Both the position numbers and the translations under genes were made by a program. From NCBI RefSeq assembly GCF_009870125.1, contig NC_046683.1, positions 65,115,869 to 65,179,868 on the forward strand: a DNA stretch of 64,000 nt. Reading direction: 5' to 3'. Source of the DNA: Drosophila pseudoobscura (Eukaryota > Arthropoda > Insecta > Diptera > Drosophilidae). Positions 22,169 to 35,560 of this stretch are shown in pieces; within the stretch, counting starts at the first letter, position 1; each line of letters starts with the position of its first letter. The notes under the pieces were generated by a model that saw nothing but the letters and a program-made list of their open reading frames with translations, was not told where the DNA came from and did not search any database.

Positions 22169-25100
22169 GTGAGTGTAAAACTGCTGTCTACCGGCGCTCA
22201 CGTGTCTTGTGTGCTTCCTGGCTGTGGGCTCCAAATAATAAATATATAATTCGTCAATCCTGAATGAGGTGCTAATAACTGACTGGGTTATGTCATACCC
22301 ATAGACTCATTAGAGCATATCTGTGAAGAGGGAATTCCCTGCCTATGGGTTAATTCAACTTTGATTACGTATTGTTGTTGTGGGGTGTTGTCGGGCCAAT
22401 CAGAATGCAGCTATTGAGGGGCCTGTCCGCATGCTTACTACGAGTGAGTATATGACGTATGCAACGCAATACCACGCGGGTCTGTGTATTGATTTTTGCT
22501 CTCGGTGGGGCGTAGGGGAATCACGTGAGTTGGCTCTCTGTCCGCCCCCACACTGCGATCATTGGTGCCCCATCACTGTGTCGCCAGCTGTGAAAGCGGT
22601 AAGAACGCAATGCGGAAGCGAGCACTGCATTTGAAATTTGTAATTGTAAATTATAATATGTACAATTTACGTAACTAATTGACGACAAGTGTTAAATACA
22701 GTTCGAAATATCAACAACAGGGCTGCGCCTTTAATGAGTCTGCGTCTGTGTCTATGTCTCTTTGTGTGTGTGTCCCTCCCTCTATCAATAAAACCACGAC
22801 ACGTGTGCCTATAATTAAAGATGCGACTGCCCGATTAGAAGTCGCCGACGCCACAGTTGTAACCCAACTCGCGTGACCTTTGACCTGGCGTGATAGAATA
22901 TAAACCTCATGTTTCGGTCGATTCAGCTACATACATATGTACTCATCAGTTATCAAATGTCAGCAAAAACAAGTTAAATTACAATCGTGGCAAAATGTAC
23001 AACAACAGCCGTTCGTCAACAGTCAACAGTCAACAGTGATGGGAGACAATTTTATCAATGGCCAACAAAATGTTTCTGCAATCCGATCGAAGTATGTACA
23101 TATGTAGGTAGCAAGTTTTTTCATACGATTTGCGATATGGTGCCATATGATAAGGCAGCTATATATAGCCAGCCGCCCCCCATTGCCCATATAAATGTGT
23201 AATTATGCATGTGCACACAGTTGACTGAACCTTTGATCCCCGAGGGAAGGGAATGACTTATCGCATTCATATGCACCTGCACTCATGCTCGCTCGACTTT
23301 TATGTGCATCGAACTATAGAGAACTATAGAAACCTTTATGCAGAGAATGCAAATAAGGACGTATTGCTGCGACTTGTTTACTCCAAGCTTATGATATCGT
23401 AATCACTCGGATTACGATATTCTCTACAGTGAATACCCTGCTCAGCGGACACTTTTAGTCACAGTCATAATTTGGCAACAGAATCAACAAGAAGCAATCC
23501 GATCCGCAAGCGAGCATCCACTGTACATATTTTGTAGACACAAAAGACACATCAAGGAACACACAATTCATTATACCCTTGGCTGGCAATCAGGCAGACT
23601 CGACCTGTCCTACACCCTATACAGAAAAGCTAACAGATGACAGATAAGACTTAAGTGTCAGCTTTTGTCCCATATACCCCACACTCTCACTCCATTGGGG
23701 CAACAGTTCAGGCCATTAAGCCTTCAACCCAAATTGCTTTCGTTTGTGGGCCAATACACGAACACTACGTATACAAACATATGTATTGCTTGTACGATGT
23801 ATATGTATCCATGAGTTATACACGCTGACATTTCCAGATTATAGACATTCGTTTTAATGAAGTCGCTCCGATCACACAGTGATTATATTAAGTTCGCTTC
23901 AGTCGCCGACTTTGTGTCTCCGTTTATGTAAGAAAACACACTCCCCCGGTTCCTTTTTGTAAACAAAAGTTGAATGGATTCACAAATATTCAAATATTAT
24001 ACTCATAATTTGCATTTGACTTTTTCTTTAATTTTCGCTTTCGTTTGTTTCTGAATTTGTCATCCGAATAGCGCAGATTCTTTCTTTACTGCCCTGGCCG
24101 TCAATGGAATATTTTTATAATGGCCTCTCTATTTATAGAAGAACATTGGCCCAGAAGCTGTATGACTGAATGAACGGCCGCCCACACGTGAGCTTACATA
24201 CAAATATAATGTACATAGATGATTTTTCGAAAGAATTCATCTGTGGAGGGAGGTCTATCATATCGTATCAAACATACATTTAGCGGAATAATTTCCGCAC
24301 TAAAGAACTAAAGAACAATAATTATTGTACAGTTTATAATCGTGCGAACAAAGGGTAATATTCTGTTCTCATGAATATGCAAATCGAATCTATATAAATG
24401 CCTGAACAAGCCCTAATTGCATCGTAAACATGGTTAACAATTTCATGGGGAGTGCAGTTAGGTACAGTGGGCAATTGTACAAGTAAATTTAGTGTGTAAC
24501 AGGCCATTGTTCCATTTGACACAAATGGGTAGAGCATCATCAGATTGAGAGTAATCCGATAGAATGAGAACCAACCTATACATTCAATCGGTTGCTAAAA
24601 CCAATCACATTTGACCACTGTCTCTCTTTAGATCCGTCTGGCAAGATGCAAATGTGTACGGCGGGTTTTTTAAATGCCAAGGCCTCCGCCACCATCGTCT
24701 GTCTGTCGCCGGTCGCCGGTCGCCTGTCACAACCAGTTGGCAGTTTATTGCACCGAGAAGAGCCTCTTCGAGCGCTGCCACCCACAAGAGGAGGGAGTCC
24801 CCGCAATGCCGCAATGCCGCAGCTCCACTACCGGCTGTGGGGCCCGTCTTATCAGCTGTTGCTGCCACCAGTTTCATTTTATTTGGCCTGCTGCGATGGC
24901 TAGTACTGAATACATCGGCAATTGGCTTCGTGTCAATACACAATGTATGCACATACATATAGGGGGGAACGCACACTCGTGTGGAGGCCTGGGGATCTGT
25001 ATTTGTTAGTTTGTTTTCAATACACACTTGCCGATAGGGTAGTATATTGAAAGCTCTTTCGATGTATTTTCAGTGCGCTGCCGCGCCTTCGCCTTGATAG

Positions 25101-26600
25101 CGACGATGGATTTTTGACTTTCAGATACAATTTGGCGCTTGCTACGAACAGTTCGGTTGTTTTCCTTTTGTCGCGCGCGTAACGTACTCTTTACACCACA
25201 TAGGAAAACGGCTACGGCAACGGCAACGGCTCTCTCTTTCCTCCGCTGCTCTTTTTTTTTCTACACCTTAAAATATATAGGTATATGTTATATTTGAACA
25301 AGTGCTGAACGCTCTCTCCGCATCGGTGTTATCAAGAGGAAGTGCCGCCAAACAATCGAATATTCGAATATCAAATGTGCGTACAATTCAAAGTGGAGCT
25401 AACGACCATCCAAAGTCTATCAATTCATCAAGCACTCAATCACCGAATCGAATGCTTGTTATCGTTCGGATGTTATGCACCCGTAATTGTTTCATTGTAC
25501 ATACCTTTATTTTTGGTGGGTTGAAATGGCGGTTAGGGTATAACCCACGCCGGTCGTCAGGGAATTGCGTGCTCTCCCATACATATCTAATCAAGGATTG
25601 TCGCTAGACGGCAGACTACATAGCAATAAAAGCCCACAAACAAATACAGAATGTTTCAAACCTCTCTTATCTCGAGAACTGGATGATTTTGTAAAGCCCT
25701 GTTCAATCCGGAACCTTCGAAATAGTGGAAAAGTTTCCAATATAAACTCAATCGGCTTGTACGATTATTTCTGCTCCGTCTGACGCACTGAAAGTCCGGG
25801 GTGAAATAATCAAATTTAATGGTTGACACAACCCCTGTACCCTCTGTCTATATAATATATTGTATATATGTATAGAGTTAATCATTCAGTGCACTCAATC
25901 ATCGCGCTGTTATCTCCCTAAGCACTTGACCTTGTCGCCGGGACCTGCGATCACAAAATACCCAACGGTTGACCATAATTTATGGACTGGAATTCGCTTT
26001 GCACCACAAATGGCACTCCGCAGAGAGTCACAGAGAGACACTGAGGGAACAGAACTGAACCCAAGCGATGATAAGTCTTTTGGTGGCATAGGCATTGGCA
26101 CAGTGTCTGTGTGTGAGTCGAAAGAGGGCTCGACCGTTAGACCGACGACGAAATCAAGCCCCCCCACCGCACACAGACGCCACAGCCGGGTACAAAGTCA
26201 AACAACAGCGGCAACAGTCCGTCTTCCAGCCAAATGGGATTAGATTTCGGTACACAAACAAAGATCTGTGCATGTATATCTTGGTTGCGCTGTTCCGGAG
26301 ATCATTATCATCCCATTGATGGGTGTGAAACACAGGTTTTCTTACACCTTACCTTACCTTATCGGGAAGACTGTTATCCCCCACTGATTGATCTTGTAGC
26401 CGGAATAAGCGATCTTTATCTATCTAGTCCTGCCATAAATCACTGTGTTCCTATCAACAGATCCATGTTTCATCCCATAAATTACATGTATACCTTCCTG
26501 AACAATGAACCCTGTCCAAAAGGAAATTATGCAATAATGGGGTGTTGCCTTGCCTTTCATGACTGCCCGAATGAATGGCTATCTAATCGGCCGCCTGCGA
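22169..26600. other. non-coding stretch upstream of glycerol kinase
   Basis: No credible coding exon on either strand. Open frames here are short, lack family resemblance and overlap each other on both strands. AT-rich with scattered TATA-like words. Best read as a large 5' intron of the glycerol kinase gene. Confidence 0.4.
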
Positions 26601-26622
26601 CTCTTATCTTGCAGCCAGCAGC

Positions 26623-28422
26623 ATGACGGAGGGCAAGAACATACCCAACTCCAGCGCGGATGTGCCGTTCCGTAGCAAGGAGCTGCGCAAGCAGTCGCTG
26701 ATCCAACACACGGGCCTGGTGGGCGTCATCGACGAGGGCACCAAGACCATCGGCTTCTCCATTTACACGACGCCCGACTTCAAGGAGATCGCCGCCCATC
26801 GAGTGGAGCTGAGCGTGATAACGCCCCAGGATGGCTGGTACGAGCAGGATCCGCTGGAGATCATGGCATCGATCAACAAGTGTGCCGAGGAGGCCATCAA
26901 GCAGCTGCCAGAGCAGGGCTTCAGCGCCAGCGACATAGCCTCCGTGGGCATCACTAACCAGCGCGAGACGACTATCGCCTGGGACGCCGTCACAGGCAAG
27001 CCGCTGTACAATGCGATCGTGTGGAAGGATATACGCACCAGCAGCACCGTGGATCAGATCGTGGCTAAGGTGCAGGACCCGAATCATTTCCGCAACATCA
27101 CTGGCTTGCCGATCTCCACGTACTTTTCGGCCCTGAAGATCCGCTGGCTGAAGGACAACGTGCCCGAGGTGCGGCAGGCCATCCGCGGAAAGCGCTGCAA
27201 GGCGGGCACCGTCGACAGTTGGATTGTGTGGAATCTGACGAACGGTAAGAGTTCCCGATCCCCCTTTTGGTGATTGGCCTTTAAACTTAAATGGGACTCC
27301 TCTTACTTTTTAGGTGCCCTTCACATCACGGACGTGACGAATGCCTCGCGCACGCTGCTCATGAACCTCGAAACCCAGAACTGGGACCCCGTGCTGCTGA
27401 AGACGTTCGCTATCAAGGAGGATATGCTGCCCACCATCCGCAGCTGCTCGGAGATCTTTGGTAAGATCACCTCGGAGCGGAGTCCACTGCGCGGCATGAC
27501 GCTCAGCGGGATCATGGGGAACCAGCAGGCCTCGCTGCTAGGCCAGATGTGCGTCAAGCCGGGCCAGACCAAGAACACGTATCGCTCTGGCTGCTTCTTG
27601 CTTTGCAACACGGGCGACAAGCCCGTCTTTTCGCGCCACGGACTGCTGACCACCGTAGCTTATAAGCTGGGACCGCAGTCGCCCACGATCTACGCCATCG
27701 AAGGAGCCGTGTCCGTGGCCGGACATGCCCTGTCCTGGTTGCAGAGTAAAGTGCGCATTCTGCCCGACTCCCGGGACGCCGAGAAGTACGCCGAGATGGT
27801 GCCCACGTCAGGGGATGTCTACTTTGTGCCCGCCTTCACCGGGCTGTACGCTCCCTACTGGCGCCAGAATGCGCGTGGCATAATCATCGGTCTGACGCAG
27901 TTCACGCGAAAGAACCACATTGTGAGAGCGGCCCTTGAGAGCATCTGCTTCCAGACACGCGACATCCTCGAGTGCATGCATCAGGAGTGCGGCTACGAGA
28001 TCAACAAGCTGCATGCCGATGGCAAGCTCACGACGAACAACCTGCTGATGCAGCTCCAGGCAGACACCATCGGCATGCCCGTGTTCCGCTCCCAGCTGAT
28101 GGACTCGACGGCCTTCGGGGCGGCCATGTGCGCCGCCCAGGCGGAGGGCATTGATCTGTGCAAGTTTGAGCCGGAGAAGCGCTACTACGAGAACGTGCAC
28201 TACGACACGTTCCTGGCCACCACCACGGATGTGGAGCGAAAGGAGCGCTACGGCAAGTGGAAGCGGGCCGTCGAACGTAGTCTTGGCTGGGTCATCAAGC
28301 AGAAGAAGACGCGCGAGCACACCGAGGAGAACTACCGCATGCTGTCGTCGCTCCCAGCGAGTATATTCCTCATCAGCAGCTTTGCGATGCTGGTGCACTC
28401 CTTTGCAGCGACCTCCCAGTAG
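26623..28422 (+). CDS. Gk1: glycerol kinase
   Basis: Two exons, 26623-27244 and 27314-28422, joined in phase 1 (AAC G|GT...AG|GT GCC), give 576 residues. FGGY-family signatures are clear: GVIDEGTKTIGFSIY near residue 37, SVGITNQRETT, YNAIVWKDIRT, ISTYFSALKIRWL, GMTLSGIMGNQQASLLGQ, YFVPAFTGLYAPYWR and LHADGKLTTNNLLMQLQAD. The enzyme phosphorylates glycerol to glycerol-3-phosphate with ATP. The last 20 residues (SIFLISSFAMLVHSFAATSQ) form a hydrophobic tail like the segment that holds some animal glycerol kinases on the outer mitochondrial membrane. The ATG follows 10 nt after a splice acceptor, so the leader is spliced. Poly(A) signal at 28856-28861. Drosophila has more than one glycerol kinase; the Gk1 symbol is my best guess, the enzyme assignment is firm. 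Confidence 0.92.
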
Positions 28423-28861
28423 CACTGCCAATCCTTTCGTTCCCACTCCATGACATTTCGATCGGTTCTCGGTTGTGATAATAACTATTCTTCCTTTTAC
28501 ACTGTATGTTTGTACATAGATAGCTCTTCAGGAAATCCCCTCTAAAGGGTCTAAAGAGAGAGATGGTTGAAAGTGCTTTAAACTATGCAAATAGTTACCG
28601 TAGCCTACGACCTCTAATCTTAGGCAGAAAGTCATTTGCTCTAACCTAATTTAAGTAAACTGTATCATTTAGCCTGTGTTTTTTTTATCGTCCCTCTTCC
28701 CAGGAGCGTGTCCTACACCCCCGCCCCCGCTTTATCAACGAAATTGTATATAGCCAAAGGGCACAATGACTCTTAAAATAAGTAGGTATCCCACCCCACC
28801 CCAGCCCATATTTGTACGAGTACGTTTATATGTATAGTGATTACGTCCCCTAACGAATAAA

Positions 28862-30890
28862 CATTGCGATTTACCAAGAATTCTCTCATAATCTCTACAT
28901 CGGTGATTAGGCCTTTTCCGTTTTCTGTGATAATATAAATAGAACAAAGCTGAAAAAGGGGGTTCAAACCGAAGAACTCTTCGAACTCGTGATATGGATG
29001 AGATTAGCTTCGATAACAGCATTGGTATTGGTACCAGCATATATGTACATGCATTATATATAATGTCCCTTCTTGTTGCTGCTTTTCTTTTCTCGAATGA
29101 AACCCTCATCTCTTTCTACATCATTTTTGTTTGCTTTTTGCAATATTTCAATCTCCCTTCAGGTGGGGTCCCCTGTCAGTATCTGCCGTGCTATCAGCGA
29201 ACGGAAATGTCAACAACAGGTAAATATTTATGACTAAAGTAATCGATTGATTAATAGATGGTGGGTGTGCCAAAACTCAATGGGAAGGGGTATTTTTTGG
29301 TGAAACAAATGATTGGCCATTTTAAGGTGTGTCGGCAATGGAGCTAGTCCCCGTAGATATCGGATTACAGAAATAGAATTAAGTAATCTACGTTGTTGTT
29401 GGCTTGGCTAAAAGGTAATCTTTGGGGAATCTGAGAGAAATTAGTTTCCCTCGAGCTCCTCACCTGCCGAATCCGAATCAGGCAGTGCGCTGATAATCCT
29501 GAGTGGAGGATGGTTTGACCAGCATGGATAAGGCCCGGAAAAGGTCCGGCAGTGCTCCTGGAAGAGCACATGGTAATGAGAGACAGCATCGTGGACAGTG
29601 AAGCCTCTACAATGGCATCTATGGGGCCTGGAGCTGATCGATACCCCTTTCCCCATTCTAAAGAAATGTGAGGAGTACAAAAAATATACAGCTTCAAGTG
29701 GGAATCGTTCGCCTTGTAACTGTCTGCTTAGAGTTTATGTATGGCGCTCTAGATATCAGTATAGGTCCTGTAGACCATAGCCAGTGTGCACTGTAAGATG
29801 GATCACATTTAAATTGGTTCTCACACACACGCACACTTGTATGGATGAGAACTCCAACAACAACAAGCCCTTGCGCACACTCACATCCAGGTAGATCCAG
29901 GTAAAAGAAAAAAAGGTAACAAGATCCATACAAAGAAATTGATTTTCTCTGTTCGGGGCTGCGGGTCTGCACATATGTACATACATTCAAAAATTTTACT
30001 GAATCAGTGCAGCAACAACACAACAACAACCGAGGCACAAGAACCGGAATCCGTTTGATGTTGAAGCGCGCACGCGCACCTTTTGGGTCTTCGAACAGGC
30101 AACGCAACAACAAAATACACACCCATGGACACACGGACACAGGATGTGTGTGTGGGTGTGAGTTGGTTGAGCTCGAACCGATTTGATTCCCATCGCAACA
30201 GGTTCGTTCGATCATTTGCAGTGCCAGTGCTGCCACTATGTTTCAGTAAAATCAAGCTAGATTGACTGAAAGGGAGGTACAAATATAAAAACCGCTGAAA
30301 ATAAGCCAACACTAAATTAATGATTCTTCTGAATACAATAAATGCCAAAAAGTGGGTGCAATAAGCCTATAATCAATCAATCGATAAGCAAAATAAATCG
30401 ATGAGCGAAAAGAGCCACACTGACCGCTGTTTTTAATTTTTTCCTGCTACTTTTCTTTGAAAAAAAAGCTAATTTGGCAACACTGATCGTTTGTTCTTCC
30501 GTGCAAAGCCGCAGCCGCGGTTCTGTCGTCAATCGTGTTCGAGTTGCGTGCGCGGTTTGTTGGGTTTTTCGAATGGTGTTTTGGATTGGATTGGCTGCGG
30601 ATCGTCTCTTTTTTTTGTTGTTGCTTTTTTCGAGTGTGTGCCTTGTTTATGTTAATGTGAAGCGATAATTATTTATTTATTCCAAATGCTGGCAAATATT
30701 GCAGAATTAGCAATAAGTTTGGTCAATTTACGGTGCTGGAAATTGGAAGCGTGAGACCGATCCGCACACTCATTATGGAGCACGGTTGTATGTGTGCGTG
30801 CCAGTGGTGGTATGCAACATAAATAAGCATTTGGAAGCTAAAGGGTCAAACCGGTTTAGCCAACGCAGACGCCACTGGGGGCACCACTTA
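28862..30890. other. intergenic stretch and 5' region of the four-pass protein gene
   Basis: No exon can be supported. A weak minus-strand frame at about 29440-29680 ends in a plausible-looking tail (ALPDSDSAGEELEGN) but has no recognisable homology. DRE-like ATCGATAAG and ATCGATGAG words at about 30380-30405 and the purine-rich sequence after 30480 probably mark the promoter region of the next gene. Confidence 0.35.
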
Positions 30891-30893
30891 GTC

Positions 30894-33800
30894 ATGGAGG
30901 AGGAGGCAACATCATCCACAACAGCAGCAGCAACAGCAGCAGCAGCAACAACAACTGCAGCAGCAGCAGCAGCAGGAACATCAGCATCCTTGCAACGTGT
31001 CGGCTCTCAATCGAGTCTAGAACAGGCGTCGCCCATGTCCCCCAGCCAGGTGGTTGCACCGGCTCCCCATCACTATCATTACATACAATATCCGGCGCAT
31101 TATCACCAGCCGCAGATGCCGATGCAGTTGCAGCCGCAGATCCAGCAGACGGGCAGCCAATGCCAATGCCCTTGCTCATGTGGCCGGGCGCCACAGATGC
31201 CCCAACTGCCGCCGCAGCAGCAGCAGCAGCATCCATCGCAGAACGGCTCCATGGCTGTGGCGGTGCTGGTGCACCAACAGGCCTCTGTTCCAGCCGCTGA
31301 TCAATCGACGCCACTCAAGACGCAGTCGGCCCAGTCCCTGCTCAACCACTCCTACCAGGCGCTGCACGAGGAGCAGCAGCAGCAGCAGCAGAGGGATCGG
31401 CTCAATCTCCAGCTGGACACGTCGGTGGGAGCCGGCAGCTGTGACTGCGACCTGGAGTGCAGCTGTGCCGCCAACGGAGGCTCTTCCCTTGCCCAGCACA
31501 AGCGCAGCCTGCTGGCGGATGCCATGCTCGGCGCCGACGAGATCACGGTCAGTGAATCCGACAACAACAGCACAATGATCAAGAAGAAGAAGCCCCGCTC
31601 CAGTGCCGGGCAGCTGCCGCCCAAGACTCAGCCCACGGGCGACAGCTGCAACGACATTTACCACGACACGGAGCTGGAGGGGGCAGGAGGTTCTGTGCCC
31701 TCCTCGGGGGGAGGCGGCTCCCGCGGCAGAAAGTCCCAGAATCTAGACGACAACCGTCCGCCCCTGCCGCCACGCCCACCGCCCAGGCCACGCAGCAACG
31801 GAAATGGATCCATAGGTGAGTGGCCAGCATCGCATCGCATCAGCATCAGCTTCAGCATCAGTGGTGCCCAAATGAATCACTTATCCCCCTTGGGGGCTAG
31901 TCACAGATTTGTCACCCTTTTTTCGGTGGCATCCGCCCAGCATCCCAGCATCCGCCTGGTCCTGATGCTTCCTCATCCGCATATCTGGCCCTGCCAGCGC
32001 CTGCGCCTAGCCGCCATCTCTCTCGCTGCCACGCTCCGAGAGAGAGCTGTTGCAGGTCCAAGTATTTGCTTGGGGGATGGTTCCTTGGATGGATGGTTGG
32101 AAGTGTGTTAATGTCAGTCGGGATTTTCAGTTGACACCGTTCCGTTCCCGTTATTGCAACAACGCACACTCCCCAAAGCACATCCGCAGGTCCCAGCTTT
32201 TCCGTACCCCCGCACCTGCCTCTGCCTCCGCCTCTGCTTCCCGCCTCTCGGTTCGCGCAGCTGCCAGCAGCAGCACCAGTACCAGCAGCAGCAGCAGCAG
32301 CGGTGGCATCTCATCGCCATCAGCGACTTCTGTGTAGATATTTTTCCGTTTCGTTGCGGAGCAAAAAAACAAAAAGAAAAGAGAGTGACTAGTGACGAGT
32401 GGGCAGGCGAAAAAAAGCAATTGCGGAACTGAGTTTGCGAAAACGTGTTCAGGAATCCTTTGCTTCGTCCTCTGCATCCGCCGCTGCATGCTCTTCCGCG
32501 TCCTGTCCATAGCTGCTATGTGGGCATAGGGGCAGCCAGTTTATGGCCAGTGTTTTCCGCGAGACGACAGCAAGGCTTCCAGCAACAAATCCCTGCCAAA
32601 ATGCATGGCTATCCGGTGATGCAGTTCGTGCAGTACAGCATGCCGCCACCCTGCTCCTGGGTGCCCGCACCGCCCCCGTCCTCCGGCAATGTGGATGCCC
32701 ATCATCGTGGTACTGGCTCTAGAGTCCCTTGATTCCCATTCCCCGTCTGATTGTTGTCATTTGTGTGTTCTGTTCTGTTTTCTCCCCGCCCTCTCCTGCA
32801 GCCCATCGCCATGGAGCTGGCATCAAGAAGTACGTGGTGTGGTGCCTCATCTGCGGCGGCTTCAGCTGCCTGCTTGGCGTGCTCTTCCTGGGCGTCTACT
32901 TCCTGCTGCACTCGTACACCATCACCGTGGGCAACTTTGAGACAGTGCCGACCTTTGTGCCTGCCACACTGCTCATCCTCACGGGCATCTGCATCATGAG
33001 CCTGGCCCGTCGAAGGAATCGCTACAGCTATTTGGTAGGTGGCACCAATCCACACCACTCCAATCAATTCATTGGGATTCTGTTAACCTTGTCTGTCTTT
33101 GTATACGACTTGCAGATTAAGCTGTCGGGCGCCTGTGGCCTGGTATCTGCCCTCACCTGTGCCTTGGTCACGGTTACCACCACCGTGCTGCACATGAGTC
33201 GCCTGCAGGCGCTGCGGGAGTGCGAGTACGCCCAGAAGACGCGCACCTGCACCTGCTACTCGGACCTCATCGAGTCCCAGGTGGATCGGGTGGACAAGGG
33301 TAAGCATTGTCTGTCGTCTGAAGCGTATCCCCCCATTTATGCATTGCCTGTTTCATCAGAAGGAGTGCGTCTGGTGTTCGACTCTCTCTCCGATTGCGGC
33401 GTTGTCCATGGATCGCTGTACTCCTGCCTGCGGGCCATCTTCGGGCTGTCTGTGGCCGGAGTGCTCATCGCCGTCTTCAGCTGCATGCTGGTCTACCAGC
33501 TGCTCAGCCATGAGCGCAAGAAGATGTACTGGGAGCAGCTGGAGCTGCGATGCCGCTCCCTCTATGCCAGCCAGGCGCCGCCACCCTCTCTGGGGGCTCT
33601 TGGGGCCCCCGGACGGATGCTCAATTGTCGCTGCTGCGAGCAGTGCCACGCCCATCGGCAGATGACGCTGCCGTTGCAGACAACCGCTTATCCCTGGGAC
33701 GAGGCCACGGTGGCGGCAGCGGCCGCGGCAGCCGGAGGCGGAGGAGCGGAGCAGCGCTTCTGGGCGGCACAGCCACCGGGAAACTTTTACTCGCCAAATC

Positions 33801-35560
33801 CCGGCGGAGAGGATCCCTCCGGACCGTGTCGCGGCGGAGAACGGGGAGCAGGAGGAGGAGGCGGACGAAGCAGCAGCGGCTGGAGCTGGCCGAGAATGCC
33901 ATGGCAGCGCACTACTCCGGACACGGGAAGACGCTTCCGGCAGGCAGCAGCCAGTCCGGACTCCCAGTACGGTTTCAGCTCGGCCACGGCCATGGCGGCG
34001 GACGGTAATCAGATGCTGATCGAGGAGCCGGCCGTGGGTGCCACCTACAATGGCATGCCGCCGCCCAACGCCTTGCCCTACGGAGTGTGGGGTCCGCCGC
34101 CGCCCTACAGCGATCCCAACAGCCCCGCAAGGCGTGGCTACTACCAGTATCTGCAGCCGGCGGCTTGTCTGGCTGGCAATCCCTCAACCACAACGGTGGC
34201 GCTCACCCAGGAGCAGCTGCACCAGCAGGCGATGCAGCACCAGCACCCACACGCACATCCCCAGCAGCAGCAGCAGATGCAGCTGCAGCTGCAGCGAATC
34301 CAAGGCCAGTCGGCCACTCTGGAGCGGATGGACGGTCTGAGCCTGAGCAGTATGACTGGCAATATGACCGGCATGACGTCCACCCGATCCTCCGCCTACA
34401 AGTCGAAGGTGGAGTACGAGAACACGCCCTCGGACAGCGACGGAGGCGGCAATGCGAGGGAGAGGGACCGCTGCTCCAACACGCTACCCACGCGCAAGCT
34501 GAAGAAGCGCATCGAGGCAGGCACTGGGGCCAAGAGCATCGGACCCCAGAGCAATCCCAGCCAGCAGCGTCCCAATGTGCAGCAGCTATTCGCCAAGCAG
34601 GAGCAGCAGCCACTGCAGCAGCAGTCTACGCAGAGCGGCACGCAGCAGGCACAGACGCAGTCGTCGGCGGGCGTGGAGAACAGCGGCTATCAGGACTCGA
34701 ACGGAGCCATAGCCAAAGATCAGGTGGGCGGTGGGGTCGTGGGGTCACTTCTACAGGACCCCGCCGAGTCGGAGGTCTACTTTGCGGACGTCAGCAGCTG
34801 CTGCAACATGTCCGTGAAGAACGACAACTACTACGACAACGCCCACCGCCACCAGGGGCACCACCATCATCAGCACCAGCACAGCAACTGCAGCCACAGC
34901 AGCACTCAGAGCAACGCCAACACCAACAACTCCTCGGCGAACGAGGATTATCTGGCCCAGAGGTTCGGACGACGCGAGCACTCCATACGCAGTCGCTTGC
35001 CCATTCCCCAGGCCCGCCTCGAGGACGACTACGAGAGCTCCAACCTCAATATGCCGACGATGAAGGAGCAGCAGCAGCAGCAGCAGCAGCTGCAGAAGGA
35101 GATCTCGCGCCAGAGCATGTGCTCCGTGGAGTCGGAGGCCAAGACTGAGTTCACCGACCTGTCGCCATCGACGCCCTGCGGAGGATCGCTTCCTCCGCCG
35201 CCCGCAAACTTTGCCAGCGATCCGCCGTGCACGACGGGCCAGCAGTCGCCGAGCTTTGTGGCCTCGTTCCCGTACTCCTCGGAGTCGCAGTGCCTGGAGG
35301 CGCATCGCCGCTCGACAAAGAACATCCACGAGCTGCTCATGGCCGGTGGTGGGACCTCAACTGTAGGGGCCGACTCCCACTACGAGGTCATCAACGATAG
35401 GAATAATCCAGTGGCCGGCTATCAGCTGCAGCGCGCCATCGCCGGCGGCAGCCACAAGCACAAGTCCAAGTCGAAAACACGTTCGCGGGAGCAGCTGGAC
35501 ATCTATGGGAGTGGTGGAGCCGATCGCTCCGACTGGTCCTCGGACGGGGGACGTTTGTGA
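30894..35560 (+). CDS. large four-pass membrane protein with PPxY motif (ENTREP/FAM189-like)
   Basis: Four coding exons in the long form: 30894-31815, 32802-33034, 33116-33299 and 33360-35560, 1179 residues. Residues 1-307 are low-complexity (A, Q, P, SH3-type PPLPPRPPPRPR). Four hydrophobic segments follow at about 318-343, 358-375, 391-412 and 472-495, with a cysteine-rich loop (RTCTCYSDLIESQ) before the last. The long cytoplasmic tail has CRCCEQC, polyQ and polyH tracts and the WW-ligand motif GPPPPYSDPNSP. Four TMs plus a PPxY tail and the CGVVHGSLYSCLRAIFGLS segment resemble the ENTREP/FAM189 family, whose members recruit NEDD4-type ubiquitin ligases; kinship is moderate. ATG 30894 (GTCATGG) is the first true ATG in its frame. 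A shorter form uses the exon at 32601. I do not know the fly gene name. Exon structure is well supported by phase. Confidence 0.8.
32601..32709 (+). CDS. alternative first coding exon of the four-pass protein
   Basis: ATG at 32601 (AAAATGC context) opens MHGYPVMQFVQYSMPPPCSW and continues through NVDAHHR to a donor CGTG|GTACTGG at 32709/32710. It leaves one base, the same phase as the long first exon, and so splices correctly to 32802. The result is a 908-residue form with a short tyrosine/proline-rich N-terminus in place of the 307-residue one. It would be driven by a promoter in the intron (about 32100-32450). Confidence 0.65.

Noticed and set aside
28955-28985. GGTTCAAACC, a tRNA T-arm-like word
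   Set aside because: No matching acceptor stem, D-arm or anticodon arm around it; no tRNA gene supported anywhere in the window.
29365-29697. Minus-strand frames with plausible tail and nearby splice-like sites
   Set aside because: No recognisable homology, overlapping alternatives in two frames, no supporting promoter; left as intergenic.
34087-35148. Plus-strand frame of 353 codons inside the four-pass protein exon
   Set aside because: Out-of-frame shadow of the CAG-rich coding exon.
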